Part shown: piece by piece, positions 9,369 through 18,005 of the stretch
Numbering within the stretch: position 1 is the stretch's first letter
Layout of the letters: every line of letters begins with the position of its first letter
Source of the DNA: Afipia sp.
Lineage (GTDB): Bacteria; Pseudomonadota; Alphaproteobacteria; Rhizobiales; Xanthobacteraceae
Assembly: GCA_030652315.1 (NCBI GenBank)
Contig: JAUSAX010000129.1
Location: 1-46,973, forward strand
Length of the DNA: 46,973 nucleotides
Reading direction: 5' to 3'
Made by a program: the position numbers and the translations under genes
Notes under the pieces: generated by a model
The model's input: only the letters and a program-made list of their open reading frames with translations
Database searches by the model: none
Told to the model about the DNA's origin: nothing

Positions 9369-11137
9369 CGAACAGCTCCCTTCACCGGCGATTTCGCAGG
9401 TTCCGCTTCACGCGAGAGCGCGCGTGGACTCATCGGCGTTGCTCCCGGCACACGCATCGGGAGCACGCCGGAGGGAGGCCCGAACGCAAGCTGGGTCCCA
9501 TCCCTCAAAAGGAGTACGGCATCCGCGATGGTCAGAAGACGGGGCCGGTGCGTCACGATGACAAGCGCTGCCCCACGCTCCTTGGCCTGCAGGACAGCGG
9601 AACACAGCGCCTCTTCACCCTCAGGATCGAGGTTGGAGTTGGGCTCGTCCAGCAGGATCAACTTGCGATCGCCGAAAAACGCGCGGGCCAGACCGATGCG
9701 CTGGCGCTGACCACCTGAAAGCCCGTTGCCGTCGCGGCCTATCTCGGTCTGGTAGCCGCGCGGCAATGACAAGATCATGTCGTGTGCCTGCGCGAGCATT
9801 GCAGCGGCAACGATGTCCTCGTCGCGCGCATCCTCGCTAAATCCGGCAATCGCTTCGGCGACCGTGCCGCCCAGAAGCTCCACGTCTTGTGGAAGGTAGC
9901 CGACGAACTGCCCGAGCTGGTTGGAGTCCCAATTGTCGAGGGCCGCACGATCAAGCCGAATCGCGCCGCTACTCGGGGATTCGAGTGCGGCGATCATGCG
10001 TAGCAGCGTGGATTTTCCCGCACCCGTCGGGCCGATCACGACAACGATTTCGGAAGGCCGGCAACGAAATGTGATGTCAGCGAGGATAGGCCGCTTCGCC
10101 GTCGGCGTGCGATACGCCACATGAAAAACATCTAGGTGTCCCAAGGGGGGCGGAAGCAACGTCCGCCTCTTTCGCTCAAGAACCGGTGCCGCAGCCGCGC
10201 ACACCTGTATCCAGGCTTCGTGCGCTGATGTGAGTGCGCGCCACGCCGAGATCAGGCCCTCCATCGGTTGCAGGGTGCGGGCGATCAGAATCGCGCTCGC
10301 AATCAGGCTGCCGGCCAATACTTCATTTTGAAGCACAAGCCACGCGCCTGTGCCGATGGCCGCGATCTGCAGAATTGTTCTTGTCATACGCGCGGCAGAT
10401 GCAATTGCGGCAACCCGCTCGCTTGCTCGGACCACCGGCGACAGGGCTTCGTCATTCAGCCGCATGAACTCGCGGGTGGCGCCGCGGGTCCAGCCCATCG
10501 CCCGCACGAGGCTGGAATGACGGACGATGCCATCCAGCACGGCCTGCGTGCGCAACGCAGATTCTGATGCCTGCGAAATTTCGGTGCGTGCAATCCAGCG
10601 ACTGGCGATGCCCATCACCAGCAGGATCCCCGTCCCGATCAGGGCGATGACGCCGTACCACGGGTGCAGGAAAAAGAGAATGAGAATGAACATCGGGAGG
10701 AACGGAGCATCGATCAGCGTTGCAACGGTTCCGCTCGACAGAAAATTTCTCAACTCGCGGACCTTGACAAGGTCGTGCGTCCTGCCGTCGCCGCGCCTGG
10801 CCGTATTTGCAATGGTGCTTTCAAGAACAATTGGTGCGACGTAGCGCTCAAATCCGACCGCGAAGCGGCTAAGCAGCCGACCGCGAAGCGTCTCGAACAT
10901 CGCGCTGAAGACCAGGGCACTTGCCGCGATAATGGTAAGACCAACGAGAGTTTCAACGCTTCCGCTACTGATGACCCGGTCGAACACCTCGATGGAATAG
11001 AATGGGATAGCGAGCAGAAGTAGATTGATCGACACGCTGAAAGCCACAACCCACACAAATGCGGATCGTCCCGGAATCAACCCAAGCAGCGATCTCTTGC
11101 TGGACGCTGGGATTTCACGACGGATACGCGAATACAT
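9365..11137 (-). CDS. Type I secretion ABC transporter, permease/ATPase (PrtD family)
   Basis: 590 aa from ATG 11137; a TTG at 11152 is an alternative. The N-terminal half is an exporter-type membrane domain with about six helices (residues ~25-300). The C-terminal half is the ATPase, with Walker A IGPTGAGKST, signature LSGGQRQR and Walker B LILLDEPNSNLD. There is no C39 peptidase or C39-like domain at the N-terminus, which fits the PrtD/AprD subclass that exports C-terminally signalled RTX proteins. The gene directly follows the RTX gene after a strong stem-loop and overlaps the fusion-protein gene by 4 bp. The RTX protein is the obvious substrate. Confidence 0.93.
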   Translation of the reverse strand: MYSRIRREIPASSKRSLLGLIPGRSAFVWVVAFSVSINLLLLAIPFYSIEVFDRVISSGSVETLVGLTIIAASALVFSAMFETLRGRLLSRFAVGFERYVAPIVLESTIANTARRGDGRTHDLVKVRELRNFLSSGTVATLIDAPFLPMFILILFFLHPWYGVIALIGTGILLVMGIASRWIARTEISQASESALRTQAVLDGIVRHSSLVRAMGWTRGATREFMRLNDEALSPVVRASERVAAIASAARMTRTILQIAAIGTGAWLVLQNEVLAGSLIASAILIARTLQPMEGLISAWRALTSAHEAWIQVCAAAAPVLERKRRTLLPPPLGHLDVFHVAYRTPTAKRPILADITFRCRPSEIVVVIGPTGAGKSTLLRMIAALESPSSGAIRLDRAALDNWDSNQLGQFVGYLPQDVELLGGTVAEAIAGFSEDARDEDIVAAAMLAQAHDMILSLPRGYQTEIGRDGNGLSGGQRQRIGLARAFFGDRKLILLDEPNSNLDPEGEEALCSAVLQAKERGAALVIVTHRPRLLTIADAVLLLRDGTQLAFGPPSGVLPMRVPGATPMSPRALSREAEPAKSPVKGAVR

Positions 11138-11176
11138 CACTGGCTGGCACAATCATTGACTGAGTAGTGCGAAAAC

Positions 11177-11205
11177 CAGTGGGGCGGCTCTGAGCCGCCC
11201 CACTG
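11177..11205 (-). terminator. Stem-loop terminator or attenuator between the RTX gene and its transporter genes
   Basis: A perfect 12-bp GC-rich stem (arms CAGTGGGGCGGC and GCCGCCCCACTG, 5-nt loop) is followed on the minus strand by GGTTTTCG. It begins 8 bases past the RTX stop and ends about 40 bases before the transporter ATG. It could terminate most transcripts after the RTX gene while letting some read into the transporter. Confidence 0.75.
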
Positions 11206-11213
11206 AAATGATG

Positions 11214-12512
11214 TTATGCAATCACGACTGCGTCGTATCCAGCCGCGTCATTGATATCCTGTATCGACTCGAATGGAGTTCCGCCGCCCGTCACGCCGTC
11301 GAGCTGGATGGTACCGAACCCGAAATCGAGCACAGTGTTGGTGCCGTCGTCATCGACGATAACAGTGGTGGGATCGAACATCGGATCTGCATCGACGTTC
11401 ACCACATCGCCATCGCCAAAGCTCAGATCCGTGACTTCGTCGTTACCAAAGTTGGTGGCAGTTCCGTCACCGAAATTGTGAATATCGGTTCCAGCTCCGC
11501 CCGTCTGTACGTCGTCGCCAACGCCGCCATTGAGGGTGTCTGCGCCATTGCCGCCGTTCAGTTCGTCGTCGCCGGCCTCGCCATTCAAGGTGTCGTTGCC
11601 GGCACCTCCCGCTAGCGAGTCGTCTCCATCACCGCCGTTCAGCGTATCCACGCCGTTTCCGCCAGCAAGGGTGTCGTCTCCGGCATCGCCATTGACGGTG
11701 TCATTGCCGTCGCCACCGTTGAGATCGTCGTCACCGTCACCACCGGACAGCGTGTCCACACCGGCGCCTCCGGTCATGGTGTCGTCGCCGCCATCACCAA
11801 ACATCGCGTCGTTGCCAGCACCGCCATCCATGACGTCGGCTCCGGCATCGCCGTGCATTGTATCGACGCCGTCGCCGCCGGCCATCGTATCGTTACCGGC
11901 ACCGCCATTCATGATATCGTCGCCGACACCACCATTGAGCGTGTCGTTACCCTGATTGCCGTTCAAGGTGTCGTTGCCCGCGTCGCCGTTCAGCGTATCG
12001 TCGCCGAGGCCGCCGCCAAGCGTATCGTCACCATCGCCACCATTCAGGGTGTCGTTATCGGCACCACCGCTCAGGGTGTCGTTTCCGGCGTCGCCCCAGA
12101 GAGTATCGATACCGGCCCCGCCATTCACTGTATCAGCACCGTCGCCGCCGTGAATGCTGTCATCACCTTGGTCGCCGGACAATTGATCATCGCCCACGCC
12201 GCCATCAATCGTGTCATTGCCGGCGTTGCCATGCACCGTGTCATTTCCAGCATTGCCGGACAGATTATCGTCGCCCGCGCCGCCGTTGACGATATCGTCG
12301 CCGTCGCCGCCCAAAATCGTGTCGATGCCGGCATTGCCGTTCAACGTGTCGTTGCCGGTACCGCCATCGATTGAGTCATCGCCTGCGCCGCCATTGACGA
12401 GGTCGTTTCCAGCCAGAGCCGTTATCGTGTCATTGCCAGCCAGACCGTTGATCTCATCGTCCATTGCTGTGCCAGGTAATACATCGTCGCCTGGCGTTCC
12501 ATTGATAAGCAT
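11214..12512 (-). CDS. RTX calcium-binding repeat protein, probable type I secretion substrate
   Basis: 432 aa from ATG 12512, preceded by AGGGA. The reading frame stays open upstream, but that part looks non-coding. From residue 8 to about 349 the protein is a single register of roughly 38 nonapeptides of the form G-[ND]-D-T-L-N-G-G-x, the calcium-binding RTX parallel beta-roll. The last ~83 residues lack repeats and end in hydrophobic residues (DAVVIA), as expected for a C-terminal secretion signal. No catalytic domain is present. The high Asp content and lack of cysteine suit a secreted protein that folds when it meets calcium. The adjacent PrtD/PrtE-type transporter supports export. It may be a structural or surface-layer-like protein; the true function is unknown. 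Confidence 0.9.
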   Translation of the reverse strand: MLINGTPGDDVLPGTAMDDEINGLAGNDTITALAGNDLVNGGAGDDSIDGGTGNDTLNGNAGIDTILGGDGDDIVNGGAGDDNLSGNAGNDTVHGNAGNDTIDGGVGDDQLSGDQGDDSIHGGDGADTVNGGAGIDTLWGDAGNDTLSGGADNDTLNGGDGDDTLGGGLGDDTLNGDAGNDTLNGNQGNDTLNGGVGDDIMNGGAGNDTMAGGDGVDTMHGDAGADVMDGGAGNDAMFGDGGDDTMTGGAGVDTLSGGDGDDDLNGGDGNDTVNGDAGDDTLAGGNGVDTLNGGDGDDSLAGGAGNDTLNGEAGDDELNGGNGADTLNGGVGDDVQTGGAGTDIHNFGDGTATNFGNDEVTDLSFGDGDVVNVDADPMFDPTTVIVDDDGTNTVLDFGFGTIQLDGVTGGGTPFESIQDINDAAGYDAVVIA

Positions 12513-12877
12513 GATGTTTGTTCCCTGTGCTTTGACGTTCACAAGGCAAGCCGGATCCCGGCCCGTCATGGACGCCGTGGATTTCGAGGGCTCGAATTCC
12601 ATCATCGCTGATGATGAAATTCGACCGAGCAAGCGTGGATTATTGGGAGGTGACGCGGCAATCCCCATTTGGTGACAAAAATGTAGGGAGATACCGATGC
12701 GTGGCCCGGGAATCGGCCAGCACGCCAAGGGCCCGGAATCTCACCGCACTCGCACGACCAGTCGGTCAAAACTTCGCGACCAACCGCCACGGCGGCAAAA
12801 GCACTGTTATCAAGGTAAACTAGGCCGACAATACTCTGAGCCGCAAATCCGCGGCCATTGAGACAAACGTGAGATCC
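12513..12877. other. Promoter region of the RTX gene and 3' flank of the MFS gene
   Basis: The 365 bp between the RTX start and the MFS stop contain the 29-bp inverted repeat listed separately. Short overlapping frames here have no start signals or similarity I recognise. I see no convincing sigma-70 boxes. Confidence 0.5.
12594..12622. promoter_or_regulatory. Inverted repeat upstream of the RTX gene, candidate operator
   Basis: Arms GAATTCCATCATC and GATGATGAAATTC match at 12 of 13 positions around a 3-nt centre (GCT). It lies 82-110 bp upstream of the RTX ATG. The size and symmetry fit a dimeric regulator such as the LuxR-type protein of this island. The link is inferred. Confidence 0.45.
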
Positions 12878-14119
12878 TTATTGATTGGGACGAACTTCCA
12901 GCTTCTTCCGATTCAATATCTTGATCGTTGCCACGACGGCGACAAACGAAAGCAGCGTGGCCAAACCGAACAACGTCCCGTATCCGAGAGTATCCGCAAT
13001 CTTTCCTGAGACCATCGACCCGGCAAAGTAAACGATAAGCTGGGCGCAGGCGAGAATCGTAAAATCGGTGCCCGGCTGCTCTTTCGACGCCGTTGCCATA
13101 AACAAACTATAGAGCGCAACGATTTCCATGTAGCGGATCAGCGTCTGGAAACCCGCAGCTCCGAAAATCGGTACGATCCCGGTGATGAAGCCCAAGGCGT
13201 GCGCGGCAAACAGCGCAAAACAAATCGTTCTAAGGAAACCTAGAAGTCCCAGCGTCCAGCCGGTGCCAAATCGCTGCAATAGAATAGCTGCGATTGCGGC
13301 GCCGGCCAGACCCGCCGTGGTCGCGGCAATTCCGGACAGGTATCCGATTTGCGTAAGCGGCACGCCAGCATCGACAAGGTAGGAGCCCTCCATGGCCTTC
13401 ACCAGGCCTTCGCTCATCCGGTAGATCAGAGCCACCCATAATACGTTGCGGACCTCTCGCCGGCGAAAGAAGGCTCTCAATGACGGGCGATCGACCGACC
13501 GTCCCGCAGGAGCGGGGTCATGCTCCCGCATCGCAAATGCTGCGATGAGCGGAATGAAGCAAAATGCTGCGATGGTCAGAAGCATTCCGGTCCAGCCGAT
13601 GTGGGAATAGAGAATGAGTCCCAGTGTTCCGCCAATCACGACGCCGAACGCGACGGAGCCGCCCTGGATGGCATTGCCGATCGCGCGATCCTCCGGTGCA
13701 AGCTGTTTTGCGGCGTAGCCGTCCGTTGCGATGTCCTGCGTCGAGATCAGCAGCGAACCGAGCATGCCCACGCCTATAATGGCCCAGACATTGGTCGGCC
13801 CGAACGGAATCAGACACAGAATGCTGATGATGACGCCCGCCTGCGTGACAATCACCCACCCGGCACGGTGGGCTCGCGCGAATGGCCGAACGCGATCGAC
13901 ATAGGGCGCCCAGAAGAACTTCAGCAGCAGCGGCAAAAACCAGAGGCTGAGATAGGCAATCGCGGTTCGCGATACGCCGGCTTCGCGCATAATCGGCGGC
14001 AATGCCGCGGCGAACAGGTAGGAAGGAATAGCCTGCGCAAGATACAAACCGGCAAGGACAGTAAAGAGCCGCTTTCGGCCGTGGGGCGCAGTCGCAACGG
14101 TGGCGGGAATGGCCGACAT
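12878..14119 (-). CDS. MFS permease, siderophore-uptake type (RhtX/FptX/AmpG-like)
   Basis: 413 aa with about 12 hydrophobic helices. The pattern (LYLAQAIPSYLF near residue 27, APYVDRV, STQDIATDGYA) matches the RhtX/FptX/AmpG branch of the major facilitator superfamily. RhtX and FptX carry ferric siderophores across the inner membrane as single-subunit importers. The TonB-dependent receptor two genes upstream supports that role; AmpG-type muropeptide transport is less likely here. The start ATG overlaps the TGA of the small upstream gene (TGATG), so translation is coupled; a GTG one codon earlier is possible. Confidence 0.85.
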   Translation of the reverse strand: MSAIPATVATAPHGRKRLFTVLAGLYLAQAIPSYLFAAALPPIMREAGVSRTAIAYLSLWFLPLLLKFFWAPYVDRVRPFARAHRAGWVIVTQAGVIISILCLIPFGPTNVWAIIGVGMLGSLLISTQDIATDGYAAKQLAPEDRAIGNAIQGGSVAFGVVIGGTLGLILYSHIGWTGMLLTIAAFCFIPLIAAFAMREHDPAPAGRSVDRPSLRAFFRRREVRNVLWVALIYRMSEGLVKAMEGSYLVDAGVPLTQIGYLSGIAATTAGLAGAAIAAILLQRFGTGWTLGLLGFLRTICFALFAAHALGFITGIVPIFGAAGFQTLIRYMEIVALYSLFMATASKEQPGTDFTILACAQLIVYFAGSMVSGKIADTLGYGTLFGLATLLSFVAVVATIKILNRKKLEVRPNQ

Positions 14120-14487
14120 CACGCAGCCGGAGCATAGCTGGACAGAAAATCGCGGGCGGCGCGCTCATCCTGAAAGACCCTGGTCGGCATCGACCAGAGC
14201 TTCTGAAACGTTTCTTCCATTTTTCTGGTCGCATCCGGCCTCACGATCGCGATGGCAAGGCAGCGCTCGGAGAGGCGGCTTCGCGTCGCTTTGAACCAGA
14301 GCGCTTGCGCCCGTTCTCCCGCGACCGAGAGCCTGCCACCGCCACCAAACAGCGTGAGCAGCATGAATGGGGGCTCGCGGCTCCCTATGCCGGCGAGCGC
14401 TGCGAGATAGTCATGCTCATCAGCATCCGTGTAGGGAGGCAGAAAGCGCAACGTCAAAAGCAACTGTCCGACTTCGAGGCTAACCAT
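14119..14487 (-). CDS. Small protein of unknown function in the siderophore locus
   Basis: 122 aa from ATG 14487; the frame extends upstream into the receptor gene. The receptor stop codon (TGA at 14502-14504) forms part of a GAGG ribosome-site-like sequence for this gene, and its own stop overlaps the MFS start. It is therefore sandwiched in one coupled operon. It has no signal peptide or membrane segment. The C-terminal part (LWFKATRSRL ... RVFQDERAARDFLSSY) faintly resembles SpoIIAA/STAS-like folds that end in an EAxxWL motif, but this is only a visual impression. Cytoplasmic; function unknown, presumably linked to siderophore use. Confidence 0.65.
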   Translation of the reverse strand: MVSLEVGQLLLTLRFLPPYTDADEHDYLAALAGIGSREPPFMLLTLFGGGGRLSVAGERAQALWFKATRSRLSERCLAIAIVRPDATRKMEETFQKLWSMPTRVFQDERAARDFLSSYAPAA

Positions 14488-14501
14488 GTCGATCCATGAC
14501 C

Positions 14502-16718
14502 TCAGAAAGTTCTCCGGTAGCCAACCGTAGCGGTCCGGCCCCATGAGTAAACATTCAGATTGCGTACCGACGTTGCCGTTGGATTGACAAGCGGAGTGTC
14601 GAACAGGTTGTTGACGGCGGCGTAGAGCTCTCCGCCCTGCCAGGGACCGCTGATCGCTGCGTTCATCGTCATGCCGCCGCCGATGTCATAAACCGTTCCG
14701 GCCGTATTGATGGGCGCATGACGTCCGGTATACCCCTCGCCCTCCAGCCTGACCTTGATGCCGTTGTCGAAGCGATAGTCGGTGAAGATCGTGCCCCGGA
14801 ACGGCGTTGCTATGCGGTTGTTGGGAAGCCAGCTGTCCAGCGATCCATTTTTGTCGCTGTCATAGCGGCCTTCGCGATATCCAAGGACCGTACCTAACGA
14901 CAGCTGGTTAGTGACAGCCAACTCGCCGATAAACTCGACACCGTAGATCATCTCCTTCTGCTGAGAGATCTTGTTTGTCAGCGGATCGAAGGTGACCCCC
15001 TGCTCAGAGGTGCTCACAAATCCGGTCAGGCTGCCCTTGAACCGCTCATCCCCGCCTCGGATACCCAGCTCATAATTGTTGACGACCTGCGCTTCAGGCG
15101 CAATCGACGCATAGCTGATCGTCTTCCCTCCTGGCGGAGTACAGTTCGGGTTCACGATCGGACAGGCATACGCTGTGCTCAGACCCGCACGCCGCGTATA
15201 TGCACCGACATCTGGTAATGCGAAGCCCTGCGAGAACCCGCCGAAGATCTCGGAACGATCGTTGAGCTTGAATGTCGCGCCGGCATTATACGTCGGCGAT
15301 GCATATTCATATTGCCCGCCGATGACATTCAGCGGCGGCAGCACGAACGCAAAAACCGGCGATAGCGCCGCATAGGCCGCCGGCCGGACGAAGTTATCGA
15401 CCTTCAGATCGAAATGCTCGTAGCGCACGCCGCCGCGCACGGTCAGCCTGTCGGTAACCGGCACCTGCAACAGAGCAAATCCAGCAGTTGTCGTCTGCGT
15501 AAGAGGCGTGAAAACGTCCCGACCGTTCGTCAATTCCTGCGTCGTCGTCTCATATATAACGTCACTGCCCCATGTGAGCTTCGCGCCGCTCCAGATCCGG
15601 TCGAGCGGCGTATCGATCGACAGGTTCACACCACCGCGATCCGAGAACAGCGTGGTCTGGTTGAACGGACTGGTCGGGCTCGCCGGATTGCCGGAATAGT
15701 AAACGGGATTGTTATAAGGGAAGGAGAACGCCGAATAATTGAAGCGCTTCTTGATGTTATTATAGAAGCCGACGACGTTGACATTGCCCAGCGCAAAATT
15801 GGCATCGTTGTAGCGCGCCGAGAACGAGCGCGTATCCTCGAGCACGCTCTCACCCGTATAAGGTTTGGTGAAATCCGGCCGTGCGTAGGCGCCCGAGTAG
15901 TCGGTCAGATATTGCGGACGCTGGTCGAGATAGATCGAGGTCGCCGAGACCTCAAACCGCTTCCCGTTGTCGAAATCCTTGCCGATCTTGGCGAGAAAGT
16001 TGCCGCTGATAAAGCGGTCACCGCCGCCCTGGCCAAGCATGCCGTCCGAGGGGAGTTCGCGACCATAACCATCATAGGTCTTCTGCGCGCCGCGGCCAGT
16101 GCCGACGAACACATAATCGATTCCATCGGTGTTCTTGCCACTGACCGTTACGGACATTTCCGGAGCCAGCGAACTGCCGACGTTGGCGGTGAAGACGCGC
16201 AGCGCCGTGTTCACCGTGACCCGGGGCGGGCCGGCCTGGGCTTTCTTGGTGATGAAGTTGACGGTGCCGCCTGTGGCGCCCGCTCCATAGAGACTTGAGG
16301 CGCCCGCAACCATCTCGATCCGCTCGACCGAGTTCAGGTCGATCAAGGCAAGAATACGGGACACATCCCGCAGCGGGGTATTGAGCGGTACGCCGTCAAG
16401 CAGCACGAGAAGGTCGCGGCCGCGATAGGTTTCAGATGCGCCCGAGATGGTTTGAGTGGAGGAAGAGAAACCAGGAAGGAGTTTCGCGAGCGCGGCCGAG
16501 GCGCTGCCGCTCTGCTTCAACTGATCCTCGATCTGCTGCTGACCCACGATCTGAACGGACTGTGGAATATCAGAGATAGATCTCTCTGCGCGCGCTGCTG
16601 TGACGGTGATCTCGTCCAGCTGGGAGGTATTCATAGATTGCTGGGACTCCGCCTGGGAGGACATTGCGGTCACGGCAGCAACCAGGATCGGGTAACGGAT
16701 ACGCATTTTGGCTCGCAT
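14502..16718 (-). CDS. TonB-dependent outer-membrane receptor, probable ferric-siderophore type
   Basis: 738 aa. It has a signal peptide (about residues 1-26), a TonB box (DEITVTA, about 35-41), and a plug domain with the typical DIPQSVQIV and VERIEMVAGASSLYGAGATGGTVNFITKK segments (to about residue 160). A long beta-barrel region follows, ending in a terminal aromatic (GYRRTF). Such receptors bind ferric siderophores and import them using TonB energy. Genes for a small protein and an MFS permease follow directly, and an AraC regulator is divergent. The siderophore cannot be named from sequence. ATG 16706 is an alternative start. Confidence 0.92.
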   Translation of the reverse strand: MRAKMRIRYPILVAAVTAMSSQAESQQSMNTSQLDEITVTAARAERSISDIPQSVQIVGQQQIEDQLKQSGSASAALAKLLPGFSSSTQTISGASETYRGRDLLVLLDGVPLNTPLRDVSRILALIDLNSVERIEMVAGASSLYGAGATGGTVNFITKKAQAGPPRVTVNTALRVFTANVGSSLAPEMSVTVSGKNTDGIDYVFVGTGRGAQKTYDGYGRELPSDGMLGQGGGDRFISGNFLAKIGKDFDNGKRFEVSATSIYLDQRPQYLTDYSGAYARPDFTKPYTGESVLEDTRSFSARYNDANFALGNVNVVGFYNNIKKRFNYSAFSFPYNNPVYYSGNPASPTSPFNQTTLFSDRGGVNLSIDTPLDRIWSGAKLTWGSDVIYETTTQELTNGRDVFTPLTQTTTAGFALLQVPVTDRLTVRGGVRYEHFDLKVDNFVRPAAYAALSPVFAFVLPPLNVIGGQYEYASPTYNAGATFKLNDRSEIFGGFSQGFALPDVGAYTRRAGLSTAYACPIVNPNCTPPGGKTISYASIAPEAQVVNNYELGIRGGDERFKGSLTGFVSTSEQGVTFDPLTNKISQQKEMIYGVEFIGELAVTNQLSLGTVLGYREGRYDSDKNGSLDSWLPNNRIATPFRGTIFTDYRFDNGIKVRLEGEGYTGRHAPINTAGTVYDIGGGMTMNAAISGPWQGGELYAAVNNLFDTPLVNPTATSVRNLNVYSWGRTATVGYRRTF

Positions 16719-16775
16719 TGTTCGATCGAGTTAGCGGGTCATGAGAAGCTTGAACCAGCGCGCCAACGATCCCAA

Positions 16776-16792
16776 TTTAGAACCATTGTATT
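16776..16792. promoter_or_regulatory. Candidate Irr (ICE-like) iron-response half box
   Basis: TTTAGAA-CCA-TTGTATT resembles the rhizobial iron control element TTTAGAA-N3-TTCTAAA: the left arm is perfect, the right arm matches at 4 of 7. It lies about 60-75 bp upstream of the receptor start in the receptor/AraC divergent promoter. Iron control by Irr is inferred. Confidence 0.35.
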
Positions 16793-16870
16793 TCTTAATG
16801 ACGCTTTGCTTCTTTTTACTCTCTCATCGACCGTCTATTCTTTCGGTACGCGATTGCTTGATCTGCTTTC

Positions 16871-17962
16871 TTGGACTCGCATTTCAAATACACAGACTGG
16901 AGCGAACGAATTCAACTTGATCCTGACGATGTGGTAAAGCGGCGACAACTCCGGTCCGAGTCAGATGCAGATCTCGCACCGGACTCTTCACTTCATCCTG
17001 TCTGGATGGTTGCTGACGACATCGACAAAGCGCAACGCGCGCGGCTGGAGCAGCACCTTCCCTCGAAGAGTGCTCCGCGCGGCTCTCTCGGATCGTTCCA
17101 GTCCGCACCGTTCAAGTCAAAAGCGATCCTGCGGATGACGCCCGACCTCGGACTGATGTCTTGCTTTGAACCTGCGGCGCGTTCAGTCATGCCGCAAAGC
17201 GAAACCCGCAAAATAGTCGTGATCCGGCCGTCGGACGGAATCCTCGTTGCCGAGCAACAGGACCGGCGAAAGACATGCTTCCAGCGCGAAGCGATTATCC
17301 TCGACGCGACCGAGGAAACGACATTCATCGCAACCGGCGTGAGCCGCTTTGACTGCTTCATTTTGTCGGAAGCAGCCGACCCGCAGAGCATTGTGAACAT
17401 CAACAGGATGGAGCGTATCAACCAGGACAATGGAGCATTGATCGTCCTTGGTCATTATGCAGCAGCGCTTATGCGAGGGCTTCTGCCGATGGATTCGGCT
17501 GCTCTCGCATCACTCGCAACAGATTACATGCGTAATCTTGTCTCAGCGATGGTTGATATCGCCAGGCTCACGCCAGATCTTCCACGAAACGCACTTAACA
17601 GGACACAACCCAGTCTGATCGCCATTAAGGCGGATATCGAGGTACGCGTCGCCGAAAAAGATCTGTCGCTGACCAGCTTCGCAACAGCGCGGGGCGTCAC
17701 GGTCAGGCATCTTCAGAAGCTTTTTGAAGCGGAGGGCCGGACGTTCTCTGACTATGTACTTGAACGACGCCTTGAGCGAGCTCGCCAACTCCTGCTCAAT
17801 TTCGTTGCCGCACCGCGGCCGATCAGCACCATCGCCTTTGATCTGGGTTTCGGTGATCTGTCGTACTTCAATCGCACCTTCAAGAAGCGGTTCGGAATTA
17901 CACCCCGGGAAACCCGGGCACGAAGCATCGCGCTGGTCAATGCGAGCGACGCCGCAGACTAA
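16871..17962 (+). CDS. AraC-family transcriptional regulator
   Basis: 363 aa from TTG 16871. The start is uncertain, since an internal GTG or ATG could serve. The C-terminal ~100 residues carry the two AraC helix-turn-helix motifs: LTSFATARGVTVRHLQKLFEAEG, then ISTIAFDLGFGDLSYFNRTFKKRFGITP, the second being a textbook family signature. The N-terminal ~230 residues resemble the AraC-binding-like sensor half found in this type. It is divergent from the TonB-dependent receptor across 152 bp. In many siderophore loci such a regulator activates receptor genes in response to the imported siderophore; that is the likely job. Confidence 0.87.
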   Translation: MDSHFKYTDWSERIQLDPDDVVKRRQLRSESDADLAPDSSLHPVWMVADDIDKAQRARLEQHLPSKSAPRGSLGSFQSAPFKSKAILRMTPDLGLMSCFEPAARSVMPQSETRKIVVIRPSDGILVAEQQDRRKTCFQREAIILDATEETTFIATGVSRFDCFILSEAADPQSIVNINRMERINQDNGALIVLGHYAAALMRGLLPMDSAALASLATDYMRNLVSAMVDIARLTPDLPRNALNRTQPSLIAIKADIEVRVAEKDLSLTSFATARGVTVRHLQKLFEAEGRTFSDYVLERRLERARQLLLNFVAAPRPISTIAFDLGFGDLSYFNRTFKKRFGITPRETRARSIALVNASDAAD

Positions 17963-17977
17963 CTGGAATCTGCGGCG
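17950..17977. terminator. Stem-loop between the convergent AraC and BKACE genes
   Basis: Arms CGCCGCAGA and TCTGCGGCG pair perfectly over 9 bp around a 10-nt loop that holds the AraC stop codon. It has no T-tract. It may act as a weak bidirectional terminator or an mRNA 3'-end stabiliser. Confidence 0.45.
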
Positions 17978-18005
17978 CCTAGGCATCGAACTATCGTTCA
18001 ATCCG

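Noticed and set aside
11853..12374. Plus-strand frame rich in Val/Ile/Ala repeats
   Set aside because: Antisense of the RTX nonapeptide array.
15414..16298. 294-aa plus-strand frame
   Set aside because: Antisense of the TonB-dependent receptor plug and barrel.
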